From the IMG/VR virus record IMGVR_UViG_3300042340_000166, positions 1 to 32,401 of that record: DNA of 32,401 nt. One strand, 5' to 3'. A program made the position numbers and the translations under genes. The notes below the pieces were generated by a model, which saw only the letters and a list, made by a program, of their open reading frames with translations, searched no databases and was not told the origin of the DNA. Positions within the stretch are counted from its first letter, which is position 1; each line of letters opens with the position of its first letter. Source of the stretch: a virus. Below are positions 7,261 to 14,115 of the stretch, one piece after another.

Positions 7261-8572
7261 TACATCAGCAATACAGGAAACATACACCGACAATGGATAC
7301 GATCTGCTGAGGCTTGAGGTATCCTCAAACTCAGGTGGAGATCCATTCGATCTGAAGGATGTCTTCCTTGAGATCGCAATCTATGAATCCGTTTTCGATG
7401 ACAAGATGTACGGGGAAATCCTGATCAAGGATGCTCTCAACCTTGGCGAGACTATTCCCCTTGTCGGCAACGAGAAGATATACATCGAATACAAGACCAA
7501 GAACACCAAGAACAAGCCTGTTTCCATATCTGGTCATATAGTCGCACCTATGGGAAAGGCAAGAGCCGAAGGTGAGAAGGTCGAAATATACAAGTTGCAG
7601 TTCATTTCTGAGGTTCAGTTTGCAAATAGGTTCCGCAGGATCGCATCATCGTATTCGGGTGAGATAACGACCATTGCGGCTAAGATATTCGCAGACAACT
7701 TCAAGGAAGAGTATTTGAAGAACTTCTTCTTCAACGAAATGACGACTACGAAGCACAAGTTCGTTATTCCATACTGGTCGCCGCTATTCACCCTATCCTG
7801 GCTAGCACAGAGGGCATATTCCGCAACCCCATCGTACTTCATATTCTATGAGGATGTTGATGGATTTCACTTCAAGAATCTCCTGAAGGCAATAGACGAA
7901 GATCCCGTGATGAACTACAACGTGGAGCCAAAGAGCGGTGGCAACCTTGGAAATGTTAACTCCTACATGTCAAAGGTGCAGGACTATTCGGTTACTTCAT
8001 TCTTCGACCGTCTTGAGGAACAGGCGGGTGGAATGTACTCAAGTGCATTGCTCACCCACGACATAACCAAGAAGACCTATGTTCCATATCAATACGACTA
8101 CAAGAGTGGGTTCGCGAAGTCCAACCACCTGAACCGCTATCCGCTGTATCCAGAGCAAAGCCAGATGGCAGATGTGATGTTCAAGAGCAATGTCTGCTTC
8201 AGGAACCTTCTTCCCGTGCAGACAAAGAGATTCGAGAGAATAGAGGACAACGAGAAGTTGGAGAACTATTTCCTCGACAGGAATAGTATGCAGAAGCAGT
8301 TCACCACATTCAGGGTGACGATCACGGTGCCTGGAATATCCACTCTCCGCTTGCTCGACACGGTCTATTTCCGCATACCAAGAATCGGATACATGGACGA
8401 AAATCGAACCGATTGGGAGGATCCATATCTCACTGGAAAGTACCTGGTGATGTCGATCAGAACGGTCATAAATAAGTTGAGTGGGTACAGGACAACCATA
8501 GAGATGTCCAAGGATTCGCTCATCAAGGGCATTCCTGATAAGTTTGAGAAGAAGAGTCTTAATGTTTTATAA
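7253..8572 (+). CDS. 27: gp27-like baseplate hub protein
   Basis: This 439-residue protein fits the hub family of T4 gp27 (391 aa), which forms the trimeric socket for the gp5 spike. The N-terminal domain has the usual pattern (VFLEIAIYESVFDDKMYGEILIKDA, then IPLVGNEKIYIEYKT). A middle part covers the IPYWSPLFTLSWLAQRA helix. The C-terminal half returns to a beta barrel with TTFRVTITVPGISTLRLLDTV and GKYLVMSIRTVI. These features are known from tail hub proteins of contractile phages. Its position two genes ahead of gp5 agrees. The assignment is by fold pattern and place, since residue identity to T4 gp27 is low. Confidence 0.7.
   Translation: MANTSAIQETYTDNGYDLLRLEVSSNSGGDPFDLKDVFLEIAIYESVFDDKMYGEILIKDALNLGETIPLVGNEKIYIEYKTKNTKNKPVSISGHIVAPMGKARAEGEKVEIYKLQFISEVQFANRFRRIASSYSGEITTIAAKIFADNFKEEYLKNFFFNEMTTTKHKFVIPYWSPLFTLSWLAQRAYSATPSYFIFYEDVDGFHFKNLLKAIDEDPVMNYNVEPKSGGNLGNVNSYMSKVQDYSVTSFFDRLEEQAGGMYSSALLTHDITKKTYVPYQYDYKSGFAKSNHLNRYPLYPEQSQMADVMFKSNVCFRNLLPVQTKRFERIEDNEKLENYFLDRNSMQKQFTTFRVTITVPGISTLRLLDTVYFRIPRIGYMDENRTDWEDPYLTGKYLVMSIRTVINKLSGYRTTIEMSKDSLIKGIPDKFEKKSLNVL
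8467..8474 (+). promoter_or_regulatory. Candidate late promoter core (CATAAATA)
   Basis: CATAAATA followed by AGTTGAG lies inside the end of the gp27-like gene, 111 bases ahead of the 46-aa ORF and about 255 ahead of gp5. It fits the NATAAATA late core but deviates at the first base and could be chance, so it is weaker than the three GATAAATA sites. Confidence 0.3.
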
Positions 8573-8584
8573 TGGAGATATATC

Positions 8585-8725
8585 ATGGATAAGAACGAAC
8601 AGCACGTTATCACGCCGCAGGAAACCGAAGAGAAACTCCGCAAGTTGCCATACACCAAGGAAGAACTTGCTGATTGGGAGCGTTGGGGAAACGAGAACTT
8701 CGGATACCCCGAAAGGAAAAGATGA
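8585..8725 (+). CDS. Small charged protein of unknown function between hub and spike genes
   Basis: A 46-residue ORF reads MDKNEQHVITPQETEEKLRKL then PYTKEELADWERWGNENFGYPERKR. The start at 8585 has a strong ribosome site (GGAG, 7 bases upstream), the best evidence that it is translated. The protein is very polar, with 10 Glu, no Cys and two Trp in WERW. It may be two short helices joined at KLPYTKEEL. It lies between the gp27-like hub and gp5, suggesting a role in spike or hub assembly, but I recognise no family. The stop is followed by gp5 after 3 bases. Confidence 0.7.
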   Translation: MDKNEQHVITPQETEEKLRKLPYTKEELADWERWGNENFGYPERKR

Positions 8726-8728
8726 TAG

Positions 8729-9877
8729 ATGATGGAGTTCATGGGTCAGGGCGGATTCGTCTGGTGGTTTGGTGTCGTTGAAGACACCAATGATCCATTG
8801 AAACTCGGCAGGGTTCGCGTCAGGATTTTCGGATACCACACCGAAAGCAAGGGATCGATACGGACATCCGATCTCCCTTGGGCGCATCCGTTGCAAGACA
8901 TAACAAGTGCTTCGATCAGTGGGGTGGGACGATCCCCCACTGGTCTTGTCACTGGATCGCATGTCTTTGGATTCTTCCGTGACGGCATGGATGCACAGCA
9001 GCCTGTGGTGATGTTCTCCGTTGGTGGAATACCTGCGGAGAAGGCAGACAAGACAAAGGGATTCAACGATCCAACGGGAGTCTTTCCAACGGAAGTCGAT
9101 GTTCCTGACACCAACAGGCTTGCCACTGGCGAAGAGACTGAAAAGACCATAGTCGAGGGAAAGAAACTCGGTGTTGACAAGTTGGTTCCCGTTGCATGGG
9201 ACTCGCTTGAGACTCAGAGATGGAACGAACCAACCACTCCATACAAGACGGAGTATCCCAACAACAAGGTTTTTGCGACCAGATCGGGGATGGTGGAGGA
9301 GTGGGATGATACACCGAACAAGGAACGTCACCACACCTATCACCCATCGGGAAGTTTTGAGGAAGTGGCGAACGGATGGGAGAACGATCCCAACGGCACG
9401 CGCGTCCACAAGGTGACGGGAAACAACTATGAGTTGATCGCTGGCAGCGATTATGTCCATATCAAGGGGACCGCAAAGATCACCGTCGATGGTGATGTCA
9501 GCGTTCTTGTTGGTCCACGGGCTTCGGGTGGAAACCTGAACATACAGGTTGACGGCAATGTCAACCTACAGGCACTTAAGGATGTCCGTGGCATAGTCTA
9601 TGGTTCGTGGGATCTTTCCGTACTTGGCGATCACCGCGAGACGATCATCGGCAACAAGTACACCCGTGTGTTTGGAAACTGCGTCACCGATGTGGTTAGT
9701 GGTGGCTTCGTGGTGAGTTCTCTGAATGATGCCGTCATAAAGACCAAGATAGGAAGCGATCTTTATGTCTCGGGCAAGGCAAGAAGCATCAAGTTGAACA
9801 GCCTTGCCAGAACAGGTGAAGCAGCGGCTGATCCCTTCATCATTCCAGGAATATATCCAATACCATTCGGAGCATAG
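8729..9877 (+). CDS. 5: gp5-like central spike protein without lysozyme domain
   Basis: This 382-residue protein has the VgrG/gp5 plan. An N-terminal OB-fold domain (about 8-100) begins WWFGVVEDTNDPLKLGRVRVRIFGYH and includes LPWAHPL and VTGSHVFGFF. A linker follows (about 100-200), then a repetitive triple-stranded beta-helix (about 225-345) with regular strands such as IQVDGNVNL and TIIGNKYTRVFGN. T4 gp5 is 575 aa and carries a lysozyme domain between OB fold and needle. That domain is absent here, as I recall for many T4-like cyanophages, so the cell wall would be opened by another enzyme. ATG codons at 8729 and 8732 are both possible. A PAAR tip protein is two genes downstream. Confidence 0.85.
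   Translation: MMEFMGQGGFVWWFGVVEDTNDPLKLGRVRVRIFGYHTESKGSIRTSDLPWAHPLQDITSASISGVGRSPTGLVTGSHVFGFFRDGMDAQQPVVMFSVGGIPAEKADKTKGFNDPTGVFPTEVDVPDTNRLATGEETEKTIVEGKKLGVDKLVPVAWDSLETQRWNEPTTPYKTEYPNNKVFATRSGMVEEWDDTPNKERHHTYHPSGSFEEVANGWENDPNGTRVHKVTGNNYELIAGSDYVHIKGTAKITVDGDVSVLVGPRASGGNLNIQVDGNVNLQALKDVRGIVYGSWDLSVLGDHRETIIGNKYTRVFGNCVTDVVSGGFVVSSLNDAVIKTKIGSDLYVSGKARSIKLNSLARTGEAAADPFIIPGIYPIPFGA
8917..8942. other. Inverted repeat inside gp5
   Basis: CAGTGGGG (8917-8924) pairs perfectly with CCCCACTG (8935-8942) across a 10-base loop. It is in the coding region for the OB fold (GVGRSPTG). No T run follows, so it does not look like a terminator. Confidence 0.4.
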
Positions 9878-9880
9878 AGA

Positions 9881-10081
9881 ATGTCATCTGCTTTCAACTG
9901 GAGGGGAACATACGATCTTTCTGCAACCTATGTGGTTGGGGATGTCGTGTACTTTCCCGACGATGAGTTCACCTACATCTGCATAGAAAATACATTTGGT
10001 ATTCCTCCCTATCTGCCTTTTTCTGGATTCGAGAAGGTATCGGGTGTCGATATCAGCAATCTCGACGGAGGGGTATTCTGA
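9881..10081 (+). CDS. Small carbohydrate-binding-like protein in the spike cluster
   Basis: This 66-residue protein has the look of a type 5/12 chitin-binding-like module: WRGTYDLSATYVVGDVVYF, then YICIENTFGIPPYLPFSGFEKV. The spaced aromatics (W7, Y11, Y17, Y24, Y32) with GDVVYF are typical of this fold, common in phage baseplate and fibre proteins. A single module as a separate gene between gp5 and the PAAR tip suggests a spike accessory or a sugar-binding part of the baseplate. The start is 3 bases after the gp5 stop and its own stop overlaps the PAAR start (TGATG). The fold is inferred from pattern only. Confidence 0.6.
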   Translation: MSSAFNWRGTYDLSATYVVGDVVYFPDDEFTYICIENTFGIPPYLPFSGFEKVSGVDISNLDGGVF

Positions 10082-10344
10082 TGCCAAGCATAGGAAGAGT
10101 CGGTGCCGATTTCGCCGGTGGTGGAGTGATACTCAATGGCTGTGCCTCGGTAACGGCAAATGATCTTCCCGTTGCTCGGTTTGGAAGCATCGTGCAGGAT
10201 CATGGGATAAACGAACACAACAGGGCTAATATGGTCACGGCAAACGAGTCTGTCACCGCAGAGGATATTCCCGTCTGCTGCACGGGTTCTGTGGCATCGT
10301 GTGGGCATATTTTGATATCAAGCAGCGATGTGGAGGTAGGCTAA
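10081..10344 (+). CDS. PAAR-type spike tip protein (T4 gp5.4 equivalent)
   Basis: This 87-residue protein fits the PAAR cone that sharpens the end of gp5 or VgrG spikes. The short repeats are N-terminal MPSIGRVGADFAGGGVI, the middle VARFGSIVQDHG, and the end VCCTGSVASCGH. Candidate metal ligands near the apex are H41, H46, C66, C67, C74 and H76; PAAR tips usually hold one metal with three His and one Cys. The position just downstream of gp5 agrees, and it would be the first part to meet the host membrane. Confidence 0.8.
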   Translation: MPSIGRVGADFAGGGVILNGCASVTANDLPVARFGSIVQDHGINEHNRANMVTANESVTAEDIPVCCTGSVASCGHILISSSDVEVG

Positions 10345-11214
10345 ATGACTTGGCAGCAGAATCAACCCGGATATCCCAGCATATTCAATCCTGCGAATTG
10401 CAGCCTCATATCCCAACTTCTCCCACCAGGTCCGAAGAAGTTCCTCAATGACTTTCTTGAAGGAAATGCATTTCGCAATCCGATTGCGGGTGCAGCGCAG
10501 ATCCTACAGGAGAAGATGGGTGCGAACCTGTCGCAGATAGAGGGTCTTAGTGAACTGACAAGCGATCTCGACGGGTTGAACGATGCTCTCGGTGGACTGA
10601 ACGGGGAACTCAGTGCATTCATAACCCACACCAATCGATTGAGCGGAATCAGCATAGACGGAGACAATGGACTGCTTCCTAGGCTGGATCAGATCATTGG
10701 AGTCATGTCAACCTACAACTCCATCAAGGATCTCCTCAAGGATCCCGAGCAACTTCTTGAAGACAACTTCTCAAATGCATTCTCCTCCCTCAACCCACAG
10801 ATCGTTGGACCGTTCTTCGACAACTTCGGTCAGAACATGAACAACATATCTGCATTCCTTGGTGAGATTGAGTACCAACTCAATCAGGGTGGGGCTACTG
10901 ATCTTGGGGAGTTCGTTGGGGAACTTCGCCAACTGACCGACAACGTAAACGCGCTTTCAAATAATATCACAACTTTGATAAATAACGATAATGCTGCATT
11001 TACCCTAGCACTTGCAGCCGTAGAGCGTTATGCACTTGGTAACAGCATAATCTCGACGGCACTACTCGACCCGTGCTTTGGTGGGCAGTTGATGAAAAAC
11101 CTCATATTGAATCCAGATTTCAGTAAGTCAATGGATGAGATTGCGACTGAAAATGGTGTGAAGATCGAAGGTTCGCCTGTTAATCTTCTAGACCATATTC
11201 CAAGCCTCAAGTAG
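10345..11214 (+). CDS. Helical protein of unknown function in the baseplate operon
   Basis: This 289-residue protein follows the PAAR gene directly. It is predominantly helical by eye: long stretches of Leu, Asn, Gln and Ser with heptad-like spacing (about residues 60-130 and 175-235; LTSDLDGLNDALGGLNGELSAF is a good example), few aromatics and only two Cys. It has no signal peptide or clear membrane segment. Proteins of this kind and place are listed in T4-like cyanophages as virion structural proteins without a role. It could be a hub or chaperone-like part for spike assembly. A possible late promoter lies inside it at 10977. The stop lies within a short hairpin at 11200-11220. Confidence 0.75.
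   Translation: MTWQQNQPGYPSIFNPANCSLISQLLPPGPKKFLNDFLEGNAFRNPIAGAAQILQEKMGANLSQIEGLSELTSDLDGLNDALGGLNGELSAFITHTNRLSGISIDGDNGLLPRLDQIIGVMSTYNSIKDLLKDPEQLLEDNFSNAFSSLNPQIVGPFFDNFGQNMNNISAFLGEIEYQLNQGGATDLGEFVGELRQLTDNVNALSNNITTLINNDNAAFTLALAAVERYALGNSIISTALLDPCFGGQLMKNLILNPDFSKSMDEIATENGVKIEGSPVNLLDHIPSLK
10977..10984 (+). promoter_or_regulatory. Candidate late promoter core (GATAAATA) inside the helical protein gene
   Basis: GATAAATA followed by ACGATAATG is identical in its eight bases to the site ahead of gp48. It lies about 270 bases ahead of the GAF-like gene and could start a transcript for that gene and the wedge genes. The coding sequence here (TTLINNDN) is AT-rich, so a chance match is possible. 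Confidence 0.4.
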
Positions 11215-11220
11215 GCTTGG
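11200..11220 (+). other. Intergenic hairpin between helical protein and GAF-like gene
   Basis: CCAAGCC (11200-11206) pairs perfectly with GGCTTGG (11214-11220) over a 7-base loop that holds part of the stop codon. No T run follows, so it is not a standard intrinsic terminator. It may slow decay of the upstream message or reduce coupling to the next gene. Confidence 0.5.
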
Positions 11221-11252
11221 ACTCGCTAAACATCCTAAAGTTCGGAGAAGTC

Positions 11253-11882
11253 ATGGATACTACAGAGTACTATAAGTGGTTTGAAACCGGAGTGATCGTT
11301 GCTATGGTCATTTCGGGGTTCACATATGCCTTGAGCAAGGCGTTCAAGTTCATGAAGGTAAAGAAAACCAAGAAGGACGAAGAACGGTTCAACTATGTGA
11401 ACATGCGGATATGGAACATGATAACCAGTGTTCGGGAAAGAACGAAGGCTTCCCGAGTATCCTTGGTTCAGTTCCACAACGGGGGAAAGTTTGCGGATGG
11501 CTCTTCCATGAGGAGAATGAGCATCTCAAGTCAGACCTGCGACCCAAAGATATCCTCCACCATGCAGTTCCGACAGGATGTTCTTGTCAGTAGGTTTGTC
11601 GAGATAGTCGAGATGCTACAGGAGAACGATCCCCGCATCAGGATGGTTTCTCAGCAGCGCGACTCGAACACCAAGAAGTTCTACGAACTTCACGACACCG
11701 TCGCATTCTCAATTTTACCCATCTATTGCAGCGACAGCATGATCGCACTGGGCTACATATCTGTTGAATGGTGTGATCTTGGAACTTTGGATAAAATGGA
11801 TGATCAGGAACTGCTTCCCTTCATTGAAAACACCAGGAGTCAGATCGCATTCCTCATTAGTTCCGCAAAAGACTATCGATGA
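11253..11882 (+). CDS. Membrane-anchored GAF-like protein of unknown function
   Basis: I start this gene at the ATG at 11253 (209 aa) because GGAGAAG lies just upstream. A TTG at 11217 would add 12 residues but has no such site. There is one N-terminal membrane segment (about 12-31, VIVAMVISGFTYALSKAF), a Lys-rich stretch after it (KFMKVKKTKKDEER), then a soluble domain with VSLVQFHNGG (69-78), SMRRMSISSQTCD and ILPIYCSDSMIALGYISVEW, the usual ending of GAF domains. The positive residues after the segment suggest an N-out, cytoplasm-in arrangement if inserted in the host inner membrane. A soluble sensor-like domain among baseplate genes is unexpected. The last 4 bases overlap gp25 (ATGA). Confidence 0.65.
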   Translation: MDTTEYYKWFETGVIVAMVISGFTYALSKAFKFMKVKKTKKDEERFNYVNMRIWNMITSVRERTKASRVSLVQFHNGGKFADGSSMRRMSISSQTCDPKISSTMQFRQDVLVSRFVEIVEMLQENDPRIRMVSQQRDSNTKKFYELHDTVAFSILPIYCSDSMIALGYISVEWCDLGTLDKMDDQELLPFIENTRSQIAFLISSAKDYR

Positions 11883-12277
11883 CCGATTTTGTAAGAAAGA
11901 ACATCTTCAAGGATCTGGACCTCGACTTCAGCCCCCACCCCGTCACCGCAGACTTGCGTAGAAAGACGGACACGGAGGCTGTCAAGAGAGCGGTACGCAA
12001 CCTTGTATTGATGTCGCGGTACGACAAGCCATTCAAGCCCGAGATCGATTCCCGTATTCAGAAACTTCTGTTTGAGCCAGCGACCCCGCTTGTTGCTATG
12101 GCAATACGATCCAACATAATGGACATACTTACCCGTTACGAACCGAGAGCAAGGATAAACGACGTACAGGTCATATTTGATGCCGAGTACAACTCTTTCG
12201 ATGTGACGGTTTCATTTACCGTCCTCAACTCCCGCGAGGTATCAAAGGTGTTCGTAAGCATAGAAAGGCTAAGGTAA
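11879..12277 (+). CDS. 25: gp25-like baseplate wedge protein
   Basis: At 132 aa this equals the length of T4 gp25. It has the GPW/gp25 fold features: an N-terminal DLDLDF strand with TDTEAVKRAVRNLVLMSRYDKPFKPEIDSRI, the helix LFEPATPLVAMAIRSNIMDILTRYEPR with the conserved EPR (88-90), and closing strands VQVIFDAEYNSFDVTVSFTV. In T4 it binds gp6 and helps start sheath assembly. It directly precedes gp6 with a one-base overlap (TAATG). The family is lysozyme-like in fold but has no enzymatic activity. Confidence 0.93.
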   Translation: MTDFVRKNIFKDLDLDFSPHPVTADLRRKTDTEAVKRAVRNLVLMSRYDKPFKPEIDSRIQKLLFEPATPLVAMAIRSNIMDILTRYEPRARINDVQVIFDAEYNSFDVTVSFTVLNSREVSKVFVSIERLR

Positions 12278-14115
12278 TGCCAAATCGCGTACTCACTCCC
12301 GTCACGGAACTAGACTTTGACGGAATAAAGCAGAATCTAAAGAACTACCTGTCAACGACTCAGGAGTTCTCCGACTATGACTACGAGGGATCGGGAATCA
12401 ACATCCTTCTTGATCTGCTTGCATACAACACGCACTATACTGCCATGTATGCCAACATGCTTGCATCCGAGTCTTTCCTTGACTCTGCCGTCCTGAGAAA
12501 GTCGATAGTCTCGCTTGCAAAGAACCTTGGCTATGTCCCCAACTCCAAGAATGCAGCAACAGCCACGGTGTCCCTCACCTTCGGTTCCACGGCTGGTGTT
12601 CCAAGCACAGTGCCAATCGGAACCGTGTTCACATCGACCAAGGATGGAAACAACTATCTCTTCAGCACAACCGAGTCCTTTGAGATAGATCGCACCGCTG
12701 TTCCATACAAGTGCGAGAACATCACTCTCAGGCAGGGAAGATACAGGACAATCTCCTATGTCTATGATCCCGATAGCAACAGGACGAAGTTTGAGATTCC
12801 CTTTGCCAATGTGGACAAGGATCTCACACTCATCTACGTCATGGGATCTTTGTCTGATCTTGGTAGCGCAGATTTCAACTGGAGAGAGAATACCGATTTC
12901 CTCGACATAACCTCGACCAGCAAGGTCTATTTCATAAACGAGAACTATCGCGGAAACTATGAGGTTTCATTCGGTGATGGAATATTCGGACAGAAGCCAG
13001 AGAAGGGCAACTACATCGTCATCGTCTTCTTTGAGACGGATGCTTCCCTTGGCAACAACATTGGAATCAGGGATACAGCGACTTCCTCCTCGTTCACCTT
13101 CACGGGAATCGGTGGAAACGACTTCGATGCCACCGTGACAACCGTCACGCCAAGTTCTGGTGGTGCCGAGAGGGACAGCGAGGAAAAGATCCGATATGCG
13201 GCACCGAAGTACTATCAATCGCAGAACAGGACAGTCACCGCAAGCGACTACGAGAGCATAGTCCTGCGCGAGTACACCGATGCCGAGTCTGTTCGCGTAT
13301 GGGGAGGTGATGAGAACGATCCACCCGAATACGGCAAGGTATTCATCTCCATACTTCCGAAGAACACCCGCGTACTCAGCGATGCACAGAAGGAAAGCCT
13401 GATCAAGAACGTCCTTGACAAGAAAAAGATCGTGACGGTGCAGCCCGAGGTAGTGGACGTTGACTACACATATGTCCTTGTGGAATGCTTCGGCACCTAC
13501 AACTCAAATGCCGCCTTCACATCGGAATCATCCGTGAGGGATTCGATTCGTGCTGCCATCGTTGGCTATTCGAACCTAGCCCTACAGGTCTTTAATGCTC
13601 CATTCAGATACTCAATCATCAGTAGACAGGTAGATCTTTCGAGCAACACGATGGTGAGCAACAGGATCTCCACCAAACTCATGAAGAAGATCGTTCCTGT
13701 GTTCGGCACATCGAACTATAAACTTTCCTTCGACATAGCACTCTATCATCCCGTCGATGGGGCTGCTTCCATAGTCACCACCTCCGTGTTCAAGCACCGC
13801 GACGAAGACAACAACGTGAAGGACTGCTTCATTGAGGATGACGGCTATGGAAGGCTTTCGATATTCACCAATGTCGGCGTTGAAAAGATCCTTGTGAAGA
13901 GAAATGTCGGCACCATTGACTATCAGACGGGCAAGGTGAATCTGGTCGGATTCGCACCTACGAGTTCCGGCAAACTGCCATACATCAAGTTCATCGTCAC
14001 GCCAGACCAGAGATTCGACATAGTCCCAAAGAGAAATCAGGTTCTCCTTGTGGATCAAAGCATACCTGAGTCGATAGTGATAAACCTACAGGATGCGGCT
14101 GCTAGAAGGATCTGA
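12277..14115 (+). CDS. 6: gp6-like baseplate wedge protein
   Basis: This 612-residue protein fits T4 gp6 (660 aa), which dimerises to form the inner ring of wedges and belongs to the Baseplate_J family. The first 90 residues are diagnostic: ELDFDGIKQNLKNYLSTTQEFSDYDYEGSG, INILLDLLAYNTHYTAMYANMLASESFLDSAVLRKSIVSLAKNLGYVPNS. A middle region contains ENTDFLDITSTSKVYFINENY, then FGDGIFGQKPEKGNYIVI. Next come AERDSEEKIRYAAPKYYQSQNRTVTASDYESIV, a widely shared baseplate J motif, and a C-terminal beta domain. The start overlaps the gp25 stop, and the stop overlaps the next start by one base. Confidence 0.92.
   Translation: MPNRVLTPVTELDFDGIKQNLKNYLSTTQEFSDYDYEGSGINILLDLLAYNTHYTAMYANMLASESFLDSAVLRKSIVSLAKNLGYVPNSKNAATATVSLTFGSTAGVPSTVPIGTVFTSTKDGNNYLFSTTESFEIDRTAVPYKCENITLRQGRYRTISYVYDPDSNRTKFEIPFANVDKDLTLIYVMGSLSDLGSADFNWRENTDFLDITSTSKVYFINENYRGNYEVSFGDGIFGQKPEKGNYIVIVFFETDASLGNNIGIRDTATSSSFTFTGIGGNDFDATVTTVTPSSGGAERDSEEKIRYAAPKYYQSQNRTVTASDYESIVLREYTDAESVRVWGGDENDPPEYGKVFISILPKNTRVLSDAQKESLIKNVLDKKKIVTVQPEVVDVDYTYVLVECFGTYNSNAAFTSESSVRDSIRAAIVGYSNLALQVFNAPFRYSIISRQVDLSSNTMVSNRISTKLMKKIVPVFGTSNYKLSFDIALYHPVDGAASIVTTSVFKHRDEDNNVKDCFIEDDGYGRLSIFTNVGVEKILVKRNVGTIDYQTGKVNLVGFAPTSSGKLPYIKFIVTPDQRFDIVPKRNQVLLVDQSIPESIVINLQDAAARRI

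Noticed and set aside
8567-9460. 297-aa minus-strand ORF over gp5
   Set aside because: Antisense to a well-supported gene, with no family pattern and no ribosome site; a shadow of codon bias.
11217-11252. TTG start for the GAF-like protein at 11217
   Set aside because: It lies within the hairpin and has no ribosome site, while the ATG at 11253 has GGAGAAG immediately upstream.
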